A stretch of 64,000 nucleotides of DNA from Closterium sp. Naga37s-1 (taxonomy: Eukaryota > Streptophyta > Zygnematophyceae > Desmidiales > Closteriaceae): assembly GCA_947471745.1 (NCBI GenBank), contig CANJKZ010000460.1, positions 186,001 through 250,000 on the forward strand, in the 5' to 3' direction. The notes beneath the pieces were generated by a model, which was not told where the DNA came from, did not search any database, and saw nothing but the letters and a program-made list of their open reading frames with translations. This document shows, piece after piece, positions 31,644 to 45,562 of the stretch; the first letter of the stretch is position 1, and every line of letters starts with the position of its first letter. The position numbers and the translations under genes were made by a program.

Positions 31644-32936
31644 ATGGCATCGCCCCGCGAGGTGCCATTCCTCATGCGCCTACTTGTCGCATGGGTTACG
31701 TTCTACTACAGCATATTCATGGACGCCATCGCCAAGTCGGTCGGTGGCTTGCTGGAGGCGAACGTCTTCAATGACGAGGTGTCCTCGTCATCCAGCTCTC
31801 GCGCCTCCAACCGTACCGCAGAGCGGAAACGAAGGGCTGGGCTACGCCGGCGGAGATACCAGTTGCTGCTAGAGGACCTGGACGGCATGGGGGAGGATCA
31901 GTTCAGAGATATGTTTCGCATAAACCGTGGCATTCTCGAATACATTGTCGCCGGGATGACGCACTACATGCAACCGTACGTGGACAGGTACCTAATCAGA
32001 CATGAAGTGGCATGCCTTGTACCTATCAAATACCTCGCAAGTGGCATGTCTTTCGTAGACTTGTCCTTCGTGTTCGGGCTGTCCAAGACCCTGTGCCACA
32101 TGCTTGTTGACGCGCTCCTCATGCATTTCCCGTCCGTCTTCAAGCAGCAGTGGGTCCACTTCCCGACCCGCGACGACCTCGACGAGATGGCCGCAGAGTT
32201 CCGCGCCATCAAGGGGGTACCTGCGGTAGTGGGGGCTATAGACGGCACACACATACCCATGAAGGGGATGGAGGGGCACAGGCAAGAATACTACACGCGG
32301 AAGTCCTGTTACGCCGTCCAGTTGCAGATCACATGCGACGCGCGAGGCATCATATGGGACTATTTGATCGGATACCCGGGCAATGCGCACGATCAGAGAG
32401 TGTTCATGAACAGCGCGTTACACGAAAGGTTGTACAACGGCGACATAGCGCCATACCAAATAGTGGGAGATGCTGCCTACCCACTCAGAGACTTCTGCCT
32501 GACCCCCCTACATGCTCCCCGTGAAGGCCTAATGGAGGACTGGGAGCAGTGCTTTAACTATTGCCAAAGCGCAACGCGCATGGCAGTAGAGCGCTGCATC
32601 GGCGCCTTCAAAGGCCGGTGGCGTCTATTCGCGGGCCGCAATGACTGCAAGCTCTGGCGCATTCTTGCAGGGGCGTCTTGTGGCGTCATCCTGCACAACA
32701 TGTGCGAAATGATGGGCGCAGTAAGGCGCGTCAATGCATCGTGGGCAAACTTGCCCCGAAACCGGGACCCATGGTGGACTCGTGGCGCGGTAGCAGAGTT
32801 CATGTGGGAGCCATGTGACCCATGCACGCAAGAGAATCTTCGTGAAAGGCGCAAGCGGCTGGGCGAGGCTCTGGAGTCGTCTTACCTCACTCGGCGGCGC
32901 CGCGGACCCACACCTCCTCACCCGCATCTGGGTTAG
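31644..32936 (+). CDS. PIF/Harbinger DDE transposase
   Basis: About 430 residues from the Met of MASPREVPFLMRLL. The N-terminal region has a basic patch (RKRRAGLRRRRYQLLLEDL) and a helix-turn-helix-like stretch (LIRHEVACLVPIKYLASG, LSFVFGLSKTLC). The DDE_Tnp_4 catalytic core shows VVGAIDGTHIP (first D), GYPGNAHDQRVF, IVGDAAYPL (second D) and AVERCIGAFKGRWRLF (E). It catalyses excision and insertion at TTA/TAA targets, normally together with the Myb-like partner. The frame is open and motifs complete, so the copy may be autonomous. The open frame extends upstream of 31644 through the TIR, but that part is unlikely to be translated. Confidence 0.93.
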   Translation: MASPREVPFLMRLLVAWVTFYYSIFMDAIAKSVGGLLEANVFNDEVSSSSSSRASNRTAERKRRAGLRRRRYQLLLEDLDGMGEDQFRDMFRINRGILEYIVAGMTHYMQPYVDRYLIRHEVACLVPIKYLASGMSFVDLSFVFGLSKTLCHMLVDALLMHFPSVFKQQWVHFPTRDDLDEMAAEFRAIKGVPAVVGAIDGTHIPMKGMEGHRQEYYTRKSCYAVQLQITCDARGIIWDYLIGYPGNAHDQRVFMNSALHERLYNGDIAPYQIVGDAAYPLRDFCLTPLHAPREGLMEDWEQCFNYCQSATRMAVERCIGAFKGRWRLFAGRNDCKLWRILAGASCGVILHNMCEMMGAVRRVNASWANLPRNRDPWWTRGAVAEFMWEPCDPCTQENLRERRKRLGEALESSYLTRRRRGPTPPHPHLG

Positions 32937-33093
32937 AGGGGTCTTCGCCCGCCTGCCCGCGACGAAGCCAGCCGTCGTCGCCGCCTTCGGCGGCGTGCGA
33001 GTCGGTCATGTTGTCCGCGTGGGCAGGGATGTCGTCGCGGACATGCGGGGAGGGTGCGGGCTGCTGCACGCGTTCCCGAGCAATACGCGCGTC

Positions 33094-34324
33094 CTAATCC
33101 ATCCACGCACGGACGAGGCCTTCGAGCCTGCTCATGGCGTCTGAGTGGCAGCCTTTGATCGTCTCGCACACCAGCTTTGCAGCGGCCATCGTCGCCGTCT
33201 CTGCCACACGTGGGCGCTTCGATGTAGGAGTTCCCTGTGGCGGCGGAGCTGCACACACGGTGGATGCACACGAACAGTAGACGAGGTGTTATGTACCCTA
33301 AACATTTTAATGATGTAATGTGTGCGTAAAATGTTGTCACAAAATGTGTCATTCAACAAACCCGCGAGTGCCACCGTTGATGCAACACATACATACCAGT
33401 GAATGTCGGCGTAGAGGTGCAGGGCGCCGAAGTGGACGGGACCGCGTACCCGCACGGCACGTTGACGTGTGCCGCACCGCCACCGTCGACGGCGTGAGGG
33501 TTGCCCACCGCCTTGTTGTTCTGGAAAAGCGCCATGTACGGGTACCAGTGGGGCTTGCACACGGCACCCTTGCCGCTCGCCTTTTCCCCCTTCTTGATCT
33601 GCTTGTACATGTTCACAAGATTGCGCCACTGCTTCTGAAGCGCGTTTACACCGCGCACCCAACCGGGATTCTCCTTCTCGAGGTGACGCGCGAGGCGGGC
33701 CCAGTACTGAGAGCCCTGCTTCCCGAGGAGGGGCCCGAGCTCGTCCTTCATGAACCAACGCGCAGCCACGAAGATTGTGTTCTCGCGGGGGGACCACACG
33801 CTCAAGTTACGGGTCTTGGCAGCGGCACGCGGAGGTTCCCCGCCCTTAGCAGCAGTCTTGGTTCCCGCAGCGGCAGACGCACGGCCGCGACGAGGAGCCG
33901 GGGACGCAGGCTGGGCCTCTTCGGGAGCGTCCTCGTCGTCATCGGCGTCCTCGTCGGCGTCAACTTCATCCTCGGAGGGGGACATGCCCTTGTCCTGCTC
34001 CTCGCCAGAGTCCGCGTCGTCTTCGCAGGCCTCATCGCACTCGTTGTAATCAGAGTCCGCGGCGTCATCATCGTCATCGAAGGCAGCATCGTCATTGACG
34101 CGGGATGAGGCAACCCGGTCAGCATGACGGCGTCCGCGGGTAGGGACATCGCGCGGGGCTTCGAACGAGGTGTCCCCCGCACCAGGCGCTCCTTCGGGCA
34201 AAGGGCCGGCGGGCTTGCGGCCGGCCGCGATTTGTTTGTTCATCCAAGCGATGTACGGGATCTCGTCGAGATCCCGCGGGCACAAGTCAACAGAACTAGC
34301 TACGCTCTTGCGCTTACGGGCCAT
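33094..34324 (-). CDS. Harbinger Myb/SANT-like accessory protein
   Basis: Exon 1 33397-34324, intron 33249-33396 (GTATGT to GTGCAG), exon 2 33094-33248, stop TAG. About 360 residues: basic N-terminus MARKRKSVASSVDL, long acidic stretch (DDDDDAADSD, DADEDADDDEDAPEE), then a trihelix-like Myb/SANT domain (LSVWSPRENTIFVAARWF, YWARLARHLEKENPGW, LQKQWRNLVNMYKQIKKGE). Exon 2 adds a helical tail (AETATMAAAKLVCETIKGC then AMSRLEGLVRAWMD). In Harbinger elements this protein carries the transposase to the nucleus and to the ends. Confidence 0.88.
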
Positions 34325-34744
34325 GGCTACAGCGTGCCAAAGAAGACCCTGGCTAGACTTCGCAACAAGAAAGAGGAAGCTCGGGTTGGGAGAAGAAGAA
34401 CAGATTGGAGCGGGAGCGTGCTGTCAGTGTGGTTGGAACGATGGGCAAACATTCGGGCAGGGATGTGACCGTGTGTGCTGAAGGACCAGTCATATGCCAG
34501 CCCGGGCAGAGCGGTTTCCATCCCCGCGCGGAAACGTGCCCAGTTCGGGCGTCCAGGTGCATGCTGTACAGTGTGAGATTTCGACACGCGTGCGATTTTC
34601 GGGATGTGACGGGGCCTCGTGTAACTCGTCCGCGACACAAGCGCAATTCACGCCAACCAATGTAAAATACAGTGGGACTCGCATAAGCGCGATCCGCTTT
34701 TGTGACAGGGCACGGTATATGCTGTTTTTAGATGTCACAAAGTG

Positions 34745-34778
34745 ATTGAGACACAAGTGTCCCCGCAGGAATGTACCC
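34745..34778 (-). repeat. Right terminal inverted repeat of Harbinger
   Basis: Ends in GGAATGTACCC, complement of the left repeat, followed by TTA. Confidence 0.95.
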
Positions 34779-34792
34779 TTACTGCGGGTGAC

Positions 34793-37700
34793 CTAGGCTT
34801 TCTGCTGAGAGCGAGCATTTACAAGGTAGATTGCAACCAATGTGACTCCAGCGCCTAAGAACTGCAGAGGGGATAGTGTTTCGCCGAGGAATATAAACCT
34901 GCAAGAAGAGTGACAGGAAACATAAAGCGATTCGGTCCATGAGGTCAACACAGGAACTAAAACGGGACCAAGCACTGAGCATTAAGTGACACTAGCTGGG
35001 AGCAGAAAGTTGGGAGACCAGCTGCAGTAATATACCATCCCTGATGGCACATACATACCCGAAGAAAGCAGCAAATGCAGGAGTGAGGAAAGTCAAAGAG
35101 CTCAGCCTTGTAAGGTTTCCTGCAATGGAGCAAATAAAATACAGATGCAACCGAAAGGGAAGTGAAAATCACAACGACAGCAAACTAGACTGGAAACTGT
35201 AGAATGGGAGAATAAACATCAACCCTGATGCGGCGTTATAAGGCTGAAACATAATAAGCTGAGATCAAATGAGTCACACTCTCACCTTTGTTTGCATTGT
35301 AAAAGAACACTCCATAGCTGATTGCACTTCCGAAGACTGAAGTGTACATTAAGGAGGACCAATCGATCAGGGAAAGGTCAGCAAGGCCACCAGAGACTGC
35401 TGGATCGTGCTGCTGGAAGGAAAGATAGAGGAGAGGAATGCCTCCCAGCACCATGTGCTGTTGGCAGGGCATGGGGTGACACAGGGACAAAAGAGAACAC
35501 AATGGGGTGACACAAGGATTGAAGAAACCAGGAATGAACTGAAGGGACAGAAGGCACGAGATCAGAATCATAGCATCTGACATCTAGAGAACAACCCCCA
35601 ACACCAAGTGCAATAACCACACTGCGTGTCCAGTCATGTTTGTGGCTGTGCCTGTCCATTCTCTCTCCTTCAGTAACTACTAGCTCAAGCACACCACACC
35701 ATTCTTGAACCTATGATTACCCAGAACGGGGTCAGACGGACTGCAGACCCACCACACACATAAACATCAACGTGATCCCACCCATACCCCCATGATTTCC
35801 CAACACCTCACAAAACGAACCCCTAACCCCCAACTAGACCCATTCGTACCCATCCAGTGGCCATGATGGGATTGCAGTGCCTGCAGACCCACCGCATGTT
35901 CTAGCCACTCATTGCATGTCCCCACTGTCCACCCCATCCGCTTCAGAATGCACCAATAATGTCTTCTGAGCCATCTACACGGATAACCTAACCATTCGTA
36001 CCCATCCAGTGGCCATGATAGGGTCGCAGTGCCTGCAGACCCACCGCACCATGACTGTACCGATGGCTGGTCAGAGGGGAGAGGTATGGAAGAGGCGTGA
36101 GATGCGTGGGGGGAGTGAGCAGACTGAGAGGAGTAGGTGGGGTTAGATGAGTGAGAAGAGCGGGAGGAGTGAAAGGAATGAGAGGAATGAGAGGGGCGAG
36201 AAATGCCAGTAACATGGAAACCACTGGATTGAAGGGCGGTAGGTGAAAGAGGAACGGTGAGAAGCAGGTGCATGGGAAACAGAACGGAAGTGCATGGGGA
36301 ATGGGAAGAAGCAGCAGCATCTGAGAAACGAGAAGAAGAGGAGTGGAAGCGGGAAAAGAGGCTACGTAAAACAAATAGACATTCCTTGAATCGAACCGAC
36401 AGCATTTATTGACAGCCTTAAGGTTCCTGGCTCAGGCATTTAGATTTGGTTCAAGCACTCAATTCCTCCTTACCCATGCTTTGAGCAGCAAGCAGCATCC
36501 ACCACTCCCCACTTTCCCACAGCTGCCAATCCCCCACACCCACTGCAGCTGCTGCTGATGATGTTAGTGCAAGGGCTGCTGGTGCTACTGATGTAGCATC
36601 AGCTGCTGCTGCTGCGTCTGCTGCTAGAGCGACAGTAGAATCAGTGATGGAAGGGGTGATGTCTGCCAGAGAGAGTGTGCTGTCTAGGGGCAACGTGGCC
36701 AGCACTGATTGGCTGGAAGACGCGGAGAGAGAGGAAGCGAAGGAGAGAAGTGCATCCAGAGGGACCTGAGGGATGGTGAGGGGTGGTGAGGGATGGCGAG
36801 GGAAAAAACAGAGCAGATGGTAAGGAAGGGAGGAAGAGAACAGAAAGAAACACAACTCCCTTGCTGTCCTTCCCATTATCTTCTCACTTCCCTCCTCACC
36901 TCAGGCAGCAGCAAGGCTGCAACGCCTAGCACAAGCCCCAACGCCAAGCACATGCAACGAAGATTCTGGGCTGGAAAGGCTCTAGCTGAATACGGAACCG
37001 GAACTGCATTTTTCTCTGCATGCCAAATCCATTTATGAAGTACACATAGCTTCATTTATTGCTCACCTCGAGCAGCAGTAAGCCAACAACCCCCAGCACA
37101 AGCCCCAGCGCCCCTGTCCTGGAAATGGTATCTCTGAACAGAAAGGCTGCGAGCTTTTGAGGCGCCTCAAAAGCACAGACACACCCACCCACCTCAAGCA
37201 GCAGCAAGCCCACAACCCCCAGCACCAGCCCCAGCGCCCCTGTCTATAAATGGTCTCGCCAAACAGAAGGGCCGCTAGCTTTTGAGGCGCCTTGAGAGCA
37301 CACACACACCCACCTCAAGCAGCAGCAAGCCCACAACCCCCAGCACAAGCCCCAGCGCCCCTTTCTTGGAAATGGTCTCGCCAAATAGAAGGGCTGCAAG
37401 CACAGCCACTGTGAGCGGCTGAGAGTCAATGATGACCTGACCGAGAGGAAAGAGGGATTGGGGCCAACTGGGAGATAGATGATTAGCAAGGGCGGCTGAG
37501 AGTTTATGATGACCTGACTGGGAGAAAAGGGCAGGGAGAAAGGCAGGGAGAGAGGGCGTGAGGCGTAGGTGTAAAATTGATCCGACTCGAAAGTCTTGCT
37601 GAAAGAAAGACCGTTATAACAGCCACCGGGAGGGACGGGGAGAATGCTTACTGATCCAAGGCCAGCTGATGTTCTGCGCAAGCCCTCTGTGAGACAGCCC

Positions 37701-39374
37701 TGTGCAGTGCATAGCCAGGGAAGGGAAGAGGGAGAGGAGGAATTAACAGCAAGGCAACACAAGAGCGGACTTGGGCGAGACCCATGAGGATGGCCAGCAA
37801 CAAAGGCAGCTAGGAGCAAACTAATAACTAGAAAAAACCTCTTTTCCCTCCGACCTGGAAGGCTGTGGCGTCGACGAGGGCGAAGAGGAGGATGGAGAAC
37901 CACGCAAGGGCGGACTTGGGCATGGTCGGCTGTGGCAGGCAGCAAAGGCCCCAAGGAGCAGAGAGCAGCAAACTACAGTCTACAGGTCGCAATGTATTTC
38001 GTTTGCCCTCGTACCTGGAAGGCTGTGGCATCTACGAGGGCGAAGAGGAGGATGGAGAGCCACGCAAGGGCGGACTTGGGCATGGGGCGGCCGCGGCTGG
38101 CAGCGAAGGCGACAAGGAGCAGACCGGCTGGGATGAGGCGGATAGAGGCGACGAACATGGGACCTGCCTTTGGTAGCACGTCCTGATGGGGAGAGGGGAG
38201 GAGGTGAGGAGAGAGACAAGGGCGAAGGGGGGTCAGGGAGGGGATAGGCAATAAGGAGCAGACTGGTCGGGATGAGGCGGACAGAGGCGACGAACATGGG
38301 GCCTGCCTTTGGTAGCATGTCCTGCTCAAATATCCACAGGCGATTCCAATCATCAAGAATGATTGGAATGATGATGGTCAATGATTACCAATGACCAGCA
38401 ATGATCAGCAATGATGGCAGCTCTAAAACAAGATGCACTGGTTGCTTCCATTACCTTAATTGCCACCACAGACGATCCCCGGAAAAGCACTGGATATAAG
38501 CACTTTCAAATGGAGGTATTATGAAACTTTTCCAGTGCTCCCCTAATTATTGACAATTAATGTAGGCAGCTTGAGAGAGAAATGTACTGATTGCTTTGCT
38601 TCAGTACCTTCATTGCCACCATTGACGATCCCCAGAAGAAGAATGGTGAAATTAGCAACATTAGCAACATTTTAATGAAGAAAGAAATGAGCCAGTAGTC
38701 GCGTCCCCTGCTGCTGCAACTGCTACCGACTCCTCCTTCTGCTGCTCCTTCTGAGTCGTCTTTCTCCGTTGCTCCTCCTCCTCCTCGTCGACCTCCTGCT
38801 GTTGATCCACCAATGGCTTGCCTGCAGGTTCCCACTTGTCCCTGTCTTCTGCGAGATTAGGAAGAAAACACTCCACGTTGATTCCTGTTAGCACGCAATC
38901 CAAGTCTGAAATGTCCAATTCCCGAGCCAATGACTCATTGGTTGACGCTTCAGAGTTGAGCTTGCTCGCTCCGTTTGAAGCAGCTCCATTAGAGACAGCT
39001 TCGTTAGAAACAGCTCCGTTTGAAGGCTCGTCTCGGCCAGGTTTGGAGTCGTTCGCAGAGGTTGCTGCTCCTGAAGGGGATTTCGACGCTAAGGCAATTG
39101 GTGGATTAGGTGATCCGACACGTCGTACGGCTGTATGGTTGACACGTGGAACGCGTTGAAACGACGATTTTGTAGACTTGACGCGGAGCGAGCACTGGCG
39201 TGACGCGGCTTGAAACCTGGAGCACGAACGTCGTGCAGGGGTATTCGAACCAGCGCTCAAACTTGGAACCGAGTGTCTAGCAGGTAAAGGGGTCACTGAC
39301 TCCATGCATTGGGGTTGGCTAACATGACACCTGAAGGTGCTCGTCATTTGAGAAGGTGACGTAGCACCACGCAT
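34793..39374 (-). CDS. Plastid EamA/DMT-family carrier (At3g02690/WAT1-related type)
   Basis: Multi-exon inner-envelope-type permease of the drug/metabolite superfamily; substrate unknown. Met at 39374 begins a Ser/Arg-rich transit peptide and an acidic linker. Membrane exons in order: to 38608 (SPFFFWGSSMVAMK), 38015-38182 (LPKAGPMFVASIRLIPAGLL to FALVDATAFQ), 37652-37699 (GCLTEGLRRTSAGLGS), 37314-37436 (IIDSQPLTVAVLAALLFGE to GLLLLE), 36474-36765 (Ala-rich loop, SGEWWMLLAAQSM), 36002-36066 (GTVMVRWVCRHCDPIMATGW), about 35287-35456 (HMVLGGIPLLYL to SAISYGVFFYNANKG), about 35061-35119 (LTRLSSLTFLTPAFAAFFG), then FIFLGETLSPLQFLGAG to SQQKA-stop. Phases fit for the middle exons. The join between linker and first membrane segment (about 38660-38700) changes frame without a clear intron: a missed intron or an indel. 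Several exons have echoes. Confidence 0.87.
35727..36066 (-). repeat. Three copies of the EamA RWVCRHC exon
   Basis: Full exon 36002-36066. A second copy at about 35846-35900 shares CGGTGGGTCTGCAGGCACTG and the same donor (GGATGGGTACGAATGG). A short third trace lies at about 35727-35756 (GTGGGTCTGCAGTCCG). Confidence 0.8.
37153..37174. repeat. 22-bp perfect palindrome, GCGC-centre variant
   Basis: Contains CTTTTGAGGCGCCTCAAAAG plus one G:C pair outside. Same arms as the SalI-type palindrome, but the central TCGA is replaced by GCGC, which is also self-complementary. Confidence 0.97.
37278..37299. repeat. Imperfect copy of the GCGC-centre palindrome
   Basis: GCTTTTGAGGCGCC followed by TTGAGAGC instead of TCAAAAGC. 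It occupies the equivalent position one echo unit (about 125 bp) away. Confidence 0.85.
37858..38325 (-). repeat. Three copies of the EamA PKAGPMFVAS exon
   Basis: Partial 5' copy about 38250-38325 (DMLPKAGPMFVASVRLIP), full copy 38015-38182, partial 3' copy about 37858-37925 (MPKSALAWFSILLFALVDAT). The 5' echo keeps the acceptor and the 3' echo keeps the donor. Confidence 0.9.
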
Positions 39375-39869
39375 TCCTGAAAGAAGAACCAGCAATTGTC
39401 AGGATGAAGCGATTGCAAGGACAAGAAAAGGACTGCTGGGTTGTGCTTCTATGACAATGGGAGTTCCTTCCTAGACAGCGCTCTTGCGAAGCTCAGCACT
39501 TCACAGCAGCAAGGAAAATGGCTTGATTCGTTACTGACGCATATTACAGAGTAAATATCTTAGCTTGCTGAATTCTGTATGCCTGACTCGTGCACTGAAT
39601 GCAGAAAAAATGGAGTTGACGAGGAGCTTTCAGATCGGATCATCGCAGTTGATACACACGAGACACTGCACTGTGACAGGCGGACGAGAAGCTTCCTCCC
39701 ATGGAATGCGTTGGCTCAATCTGATTGGTTGATAAAAGAAATTCAGGATACAGCCAACAGTTTTATAGCGAACTTGTCTACTATGGCCTGTATAAAAGCA
39801 TGCTCACACCACTAACAGCCCTCCCCACAGAAGTGTGGAAATATAATCAAGTACGCTAGATGTGGTCTT
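39375..39869. other. Spacer between SCAMP and EamA genes
   Basis: The EamA promoter should lie here. CTTTCAG just before the EamA Met could end a 5' UTR intron. No other feature seen. Confidence 0.4.
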
Positions 39870-42810
<2,941 letters not shown>

Positions 42811-43605
42811 GGTGACTTGGCAAATCCGACCCCACTAATAGAAGGGCAATCTTGTTCCTGATCTCCAACCTAAGCCGCGGCAACTGAAATTGCAGAGGTA
42901 GCTCCAGAAGCACGCTGAGCTCTTTGAGGAAATAAGGAACCATACACCAGCAGCAAAAACAGCCTAGTACCTTGAACTATCTCCAGGCGGGCCCTGTCAA
43001 ATGACAGTCTCTTGTGTTTTCTCACGTCAGGTCTGGACTCTGGCCAACTGGAGGGTACCCTTTTGCTGAGGACATGAATGTTGGGGCTCCCTGAGGTCTC
43101 CACCCTGCCACCCACTGGCGGGCGAGGGAGCTGCTATTCTGACAGGGAATTTTTTGCGCGTTGTGATTGGCTAGCGACGCCTGGAAAATGACGTAGCTGG
43201 TGCGAGCCCAGTGATCCGCATCGCGAAGCAGAAGCTCGCGGTTGAAACTGTTCTTCCAGAGTAACACCTAAGAATGTCTCTGAACTCCTAAACAATGAGA
43301 AAATGAGAACATGTTTCATAAATGGAACCTCATGGCTCAATCAGCTTAGTTAAAAAATAAAAATAAAAATAAATCCTGGGAATCTACCAGATACCGGTAT
43401 GCATAATGATAATTCAAACGTATGTTTCAAGTATGTCCAAACCACATATAATAATTATAGTACATCTAGGCATGTACCTTCAACAGCTGGTTGAAGCTAG
43501 CTTGGCAGGATTATCAATGTGGCATCTGAGCCCCATCTCTCACATACGATACAAGAGGGTACTAAGCTCCTCGCATGCTACTATCCCTGATGTTGCTGCG
43601 TGAGA
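42811..43605. other. SCAMP upstream region
   Basis: No gene recognised; should contain the SCAMP promoter. A/T-rich at 43330-43480. Confidence 0.4.
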
Positions 43606-44043
43606 TCAGACAGCCTGAACAGCTGTACGTTCAAAATCCTCCCGGCCCAGTCCAAGAATAGCGTCCAGCTCAGCCTGAGTTAGCGGCCTGTCAGAAGATT
43701 CCCTTGGCAAATTACTCTCAGCACCAATCCCAGACTTGGCACTTTCAGGCTTTGCTGCAACGACAGGAGCACCCTCTACAATCGTCACAGCCTCAGCAAG
43801 AGTCGCTTCGATTTCTTCCACTAGTGTCCCGTCATTGGCTCTGAAGACATGCACGGGCAGCTTGGCTCTTTCAGCTGCCGTCGGTTCTACGGCGTAAATC
43901 TCCTCAACTTGTCTCGTGCCGTCCGCGCTTGCTGCGCGCCGAATGAAGCCAATTTTTGTCCGTGCTAAGGTTGGTTGCCACAAAAATGCCGAGAGAGCGA
44001 AGAGCACGAGAAGTTGACGAGAACTTAATTGCGAGTAATACAT
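43606..44043 (-). CDS. Small secreted or membrane-anchored protein, function unknown
   Basis: About 145 residues from the Met at 44043: MYYSQLSSRQLLVLFALSAF then LWQPTLARTK, a good signal peptide or membrane anchor. It continues with KIGFIRRAASADGTRQVEEI, VEPTAAERAKLPVHVFRAND, an acidic Ala-rich helix (EEIEATLAEAVTIVEGAPV) and a C-terminus TQAELDAILGLGREDFERT. Not recognised as a family. The frame is open upstream to 44526, but the added residues look like translated leader. Single exon. Confidence 0.55.
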   Translation of the reverse strand: MYYSQLSSRQLLVLFALSAFLWQPTLARTKIGFIRRAASADGTRQVEEIYAVEPTAAERAKLPVHVFRANDGTLVEEIEATLAEAVTIVEGAPVVAAKPESAKSGIGAESNLPRESSDRPLTQAELDAILGLGREDFERTAVQAV

Positions 44044-45538
44044 GATGGGCAACAGAGGTGCAGAGGTGCAACTCCTTCGGCGAGAGAAATCTGAGGTTGT
44101 GATACGGTCTGGTTGCTTGATCCTATGGAGTATGACCTTGCGAACGAGAAAATCCAGAATGAACGGAAGTTGCTGCAATGCAGTGCTGCAAAACGACTGA
44201 AGAGCTTGCTGGGTGAAAGTGGAGGAGAGGAGGGAGAGTTGTGCGGCTTGGGATGAGTGGGTGACTCTAGGCGACATGCTACTACTGGTGCCAGCAAAAT
44301 CGCTCACTTCGCCTGTTAGCACATGGTGCGAGGGGAATGTGCGGAGCGGAGTTGGCCTCGTCTCACGAATCGCAGGGTCGCTCGCTGGAAGTGAGGGACC
44401 AGGACGACACACACTGCGACAGGAAGGCCTGCCTCTGAATCGTACGCGGAGTTGAACTATCCAGCTAGGAGCGAGGTAACGACCATGCGAAATCGCAGGC
44501 GATTGAAACAGTCGTATCAACCACAAGAACCTGAGATGATGCGACCAATATTTGCTCGAGAAAAAAACACCAAATCGCCAGGTGAAAAGGATAAGTGATT
44601 CAATATAAATTGCTCGATTACATCGCTCGATTGGAAATTGCTATGACTCGATTACACATATATGACTCATTCTTACATCGGATGAAAATATTGCTTACAC
44701 GCAGAATGATCATTTCAGGCAGAATGTATGCCACAATAAGTTAATATCATTTTCAACTGAATATCCCACAGCATTTCCTCGATACAAGCATAGTTTGACG
44801 TGGAGACGTCTCATTGCAACAAGTCAGCCTCCAACCACATTCTCCCTGAACGGCCACATCAGCGGCCCCCTGATTCCCCCTCCTCCCCAGCTGCCCCGAT
44901 CTGCGTGCTCGCTTCCTGCGCTTTTATTGGTCAACATACTACCTTGCTCCTTAAAGCCCAAAACCTGAATTACAAAAAACGAAGGCAAACTGTGCGCAGT
45001 TTGCCTCGCGCAGCCCACAGTTTTGCCCGGCGTTGACTTGCGTTGAGCAATTCAGGTATTGGGTTTTAACCTCTGGCACACCCCGCCCCCTGAGTCCCTG
45101 ACACCTGAATATTGGCGGAATAGCTGGCGGACATGTATCATTCCCCCAAATCCGCCAAGCTCCAGTGCCACCACTTTCGCGTCGAGGAATCAACGAGTCG
45201 TGCGTGAATTGTGATGGTAGTTTCAAGATAGCAGCGAACTCGAGGCATGTTAAAAACGTTGAAATATATTTTGCCCTGACTTTTGCTGTTTTCCCACACG
45301 ACCCTACTTACGAAACTGGCGGGGCTCGCCAACCATGTTGGAGTCACATCGCACACTAAATTCGCTGAGAGGGTTGCTTCGCTGTCAAATCAGTGGCCGT
45401 CAAAGGGTGCTCTCCATAAATGCCCCCAGAAAATCCCTTGAGGAATGTAGACCGCAGCTTTAATCGTGCTGTTCTAGCCAACCTTCTGCACCAGAGTTTG
45501 AATCGGCGCTGTCCACTCCATTAGAACAGAGCTGCATA
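44044..45538. other. Intergenic, mostly AT-rich
   Basis: Divergent spacer between the small secreted protein and HCF164. Holds the inverted repeat at 44955-45069; otherwise nothing recognised. Confidence 0.4.
44955..45069. repeat. Small inverted-repeat element with internal hairpin
   Basis: Ends AGCCCAAAACCTGAATT and its near-complement AATTCAGGTATTGGG. An inner hairpin at 44984-45005 (GGCAAACTG, loop TGCG, CAGTTTGCC) is perfect. Could be a short MITE or an RNA hairpin; no target duplication identified. Confidence 0.45.
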
Positions 45539-45562
45539 TTGGAAAAAGATTGTAGCATCCCC

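Larger units (their letters stand above)
31288..34778. mobile_element. Complete PIF/Harbinger DNA transposon
   Basis: Terminal inverted repeats of about 34 bp: left 31288-31321 starts GGGTACATTCCTGTGGG, right 34745-34778 is its complement with two mismatches. The flanking trinucleotide TTA occurs on both sides (31285-31287 and 34779-34781), the classic Harbinger target duplication. Inside are a DDE transposase (+) and a Myb/SANT-like partner (-) in convergent orientation, both intact. The right end lies only 14 bp past the stop codon of the EamA carrier gene, i.e. in its 3' UTR. Confidence 0.95.
36895..37436 (-). repeat. Four copies of the EamA GLLLLE exon
   Basis: Full exon 37314-37436. Echoes follow at about 37185-37277, 37065-37152 and a poor one at about 36900-36965. 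Each has GGGGCGCTGGGGCTTGTGCT or a variant and ends with CTTGAGGTGGGT-like donors. The first two junctions contain a GGCGCC-centred palindrome, perfect or nearly so, and the next copy starts right after it. Confidence 0.9.
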
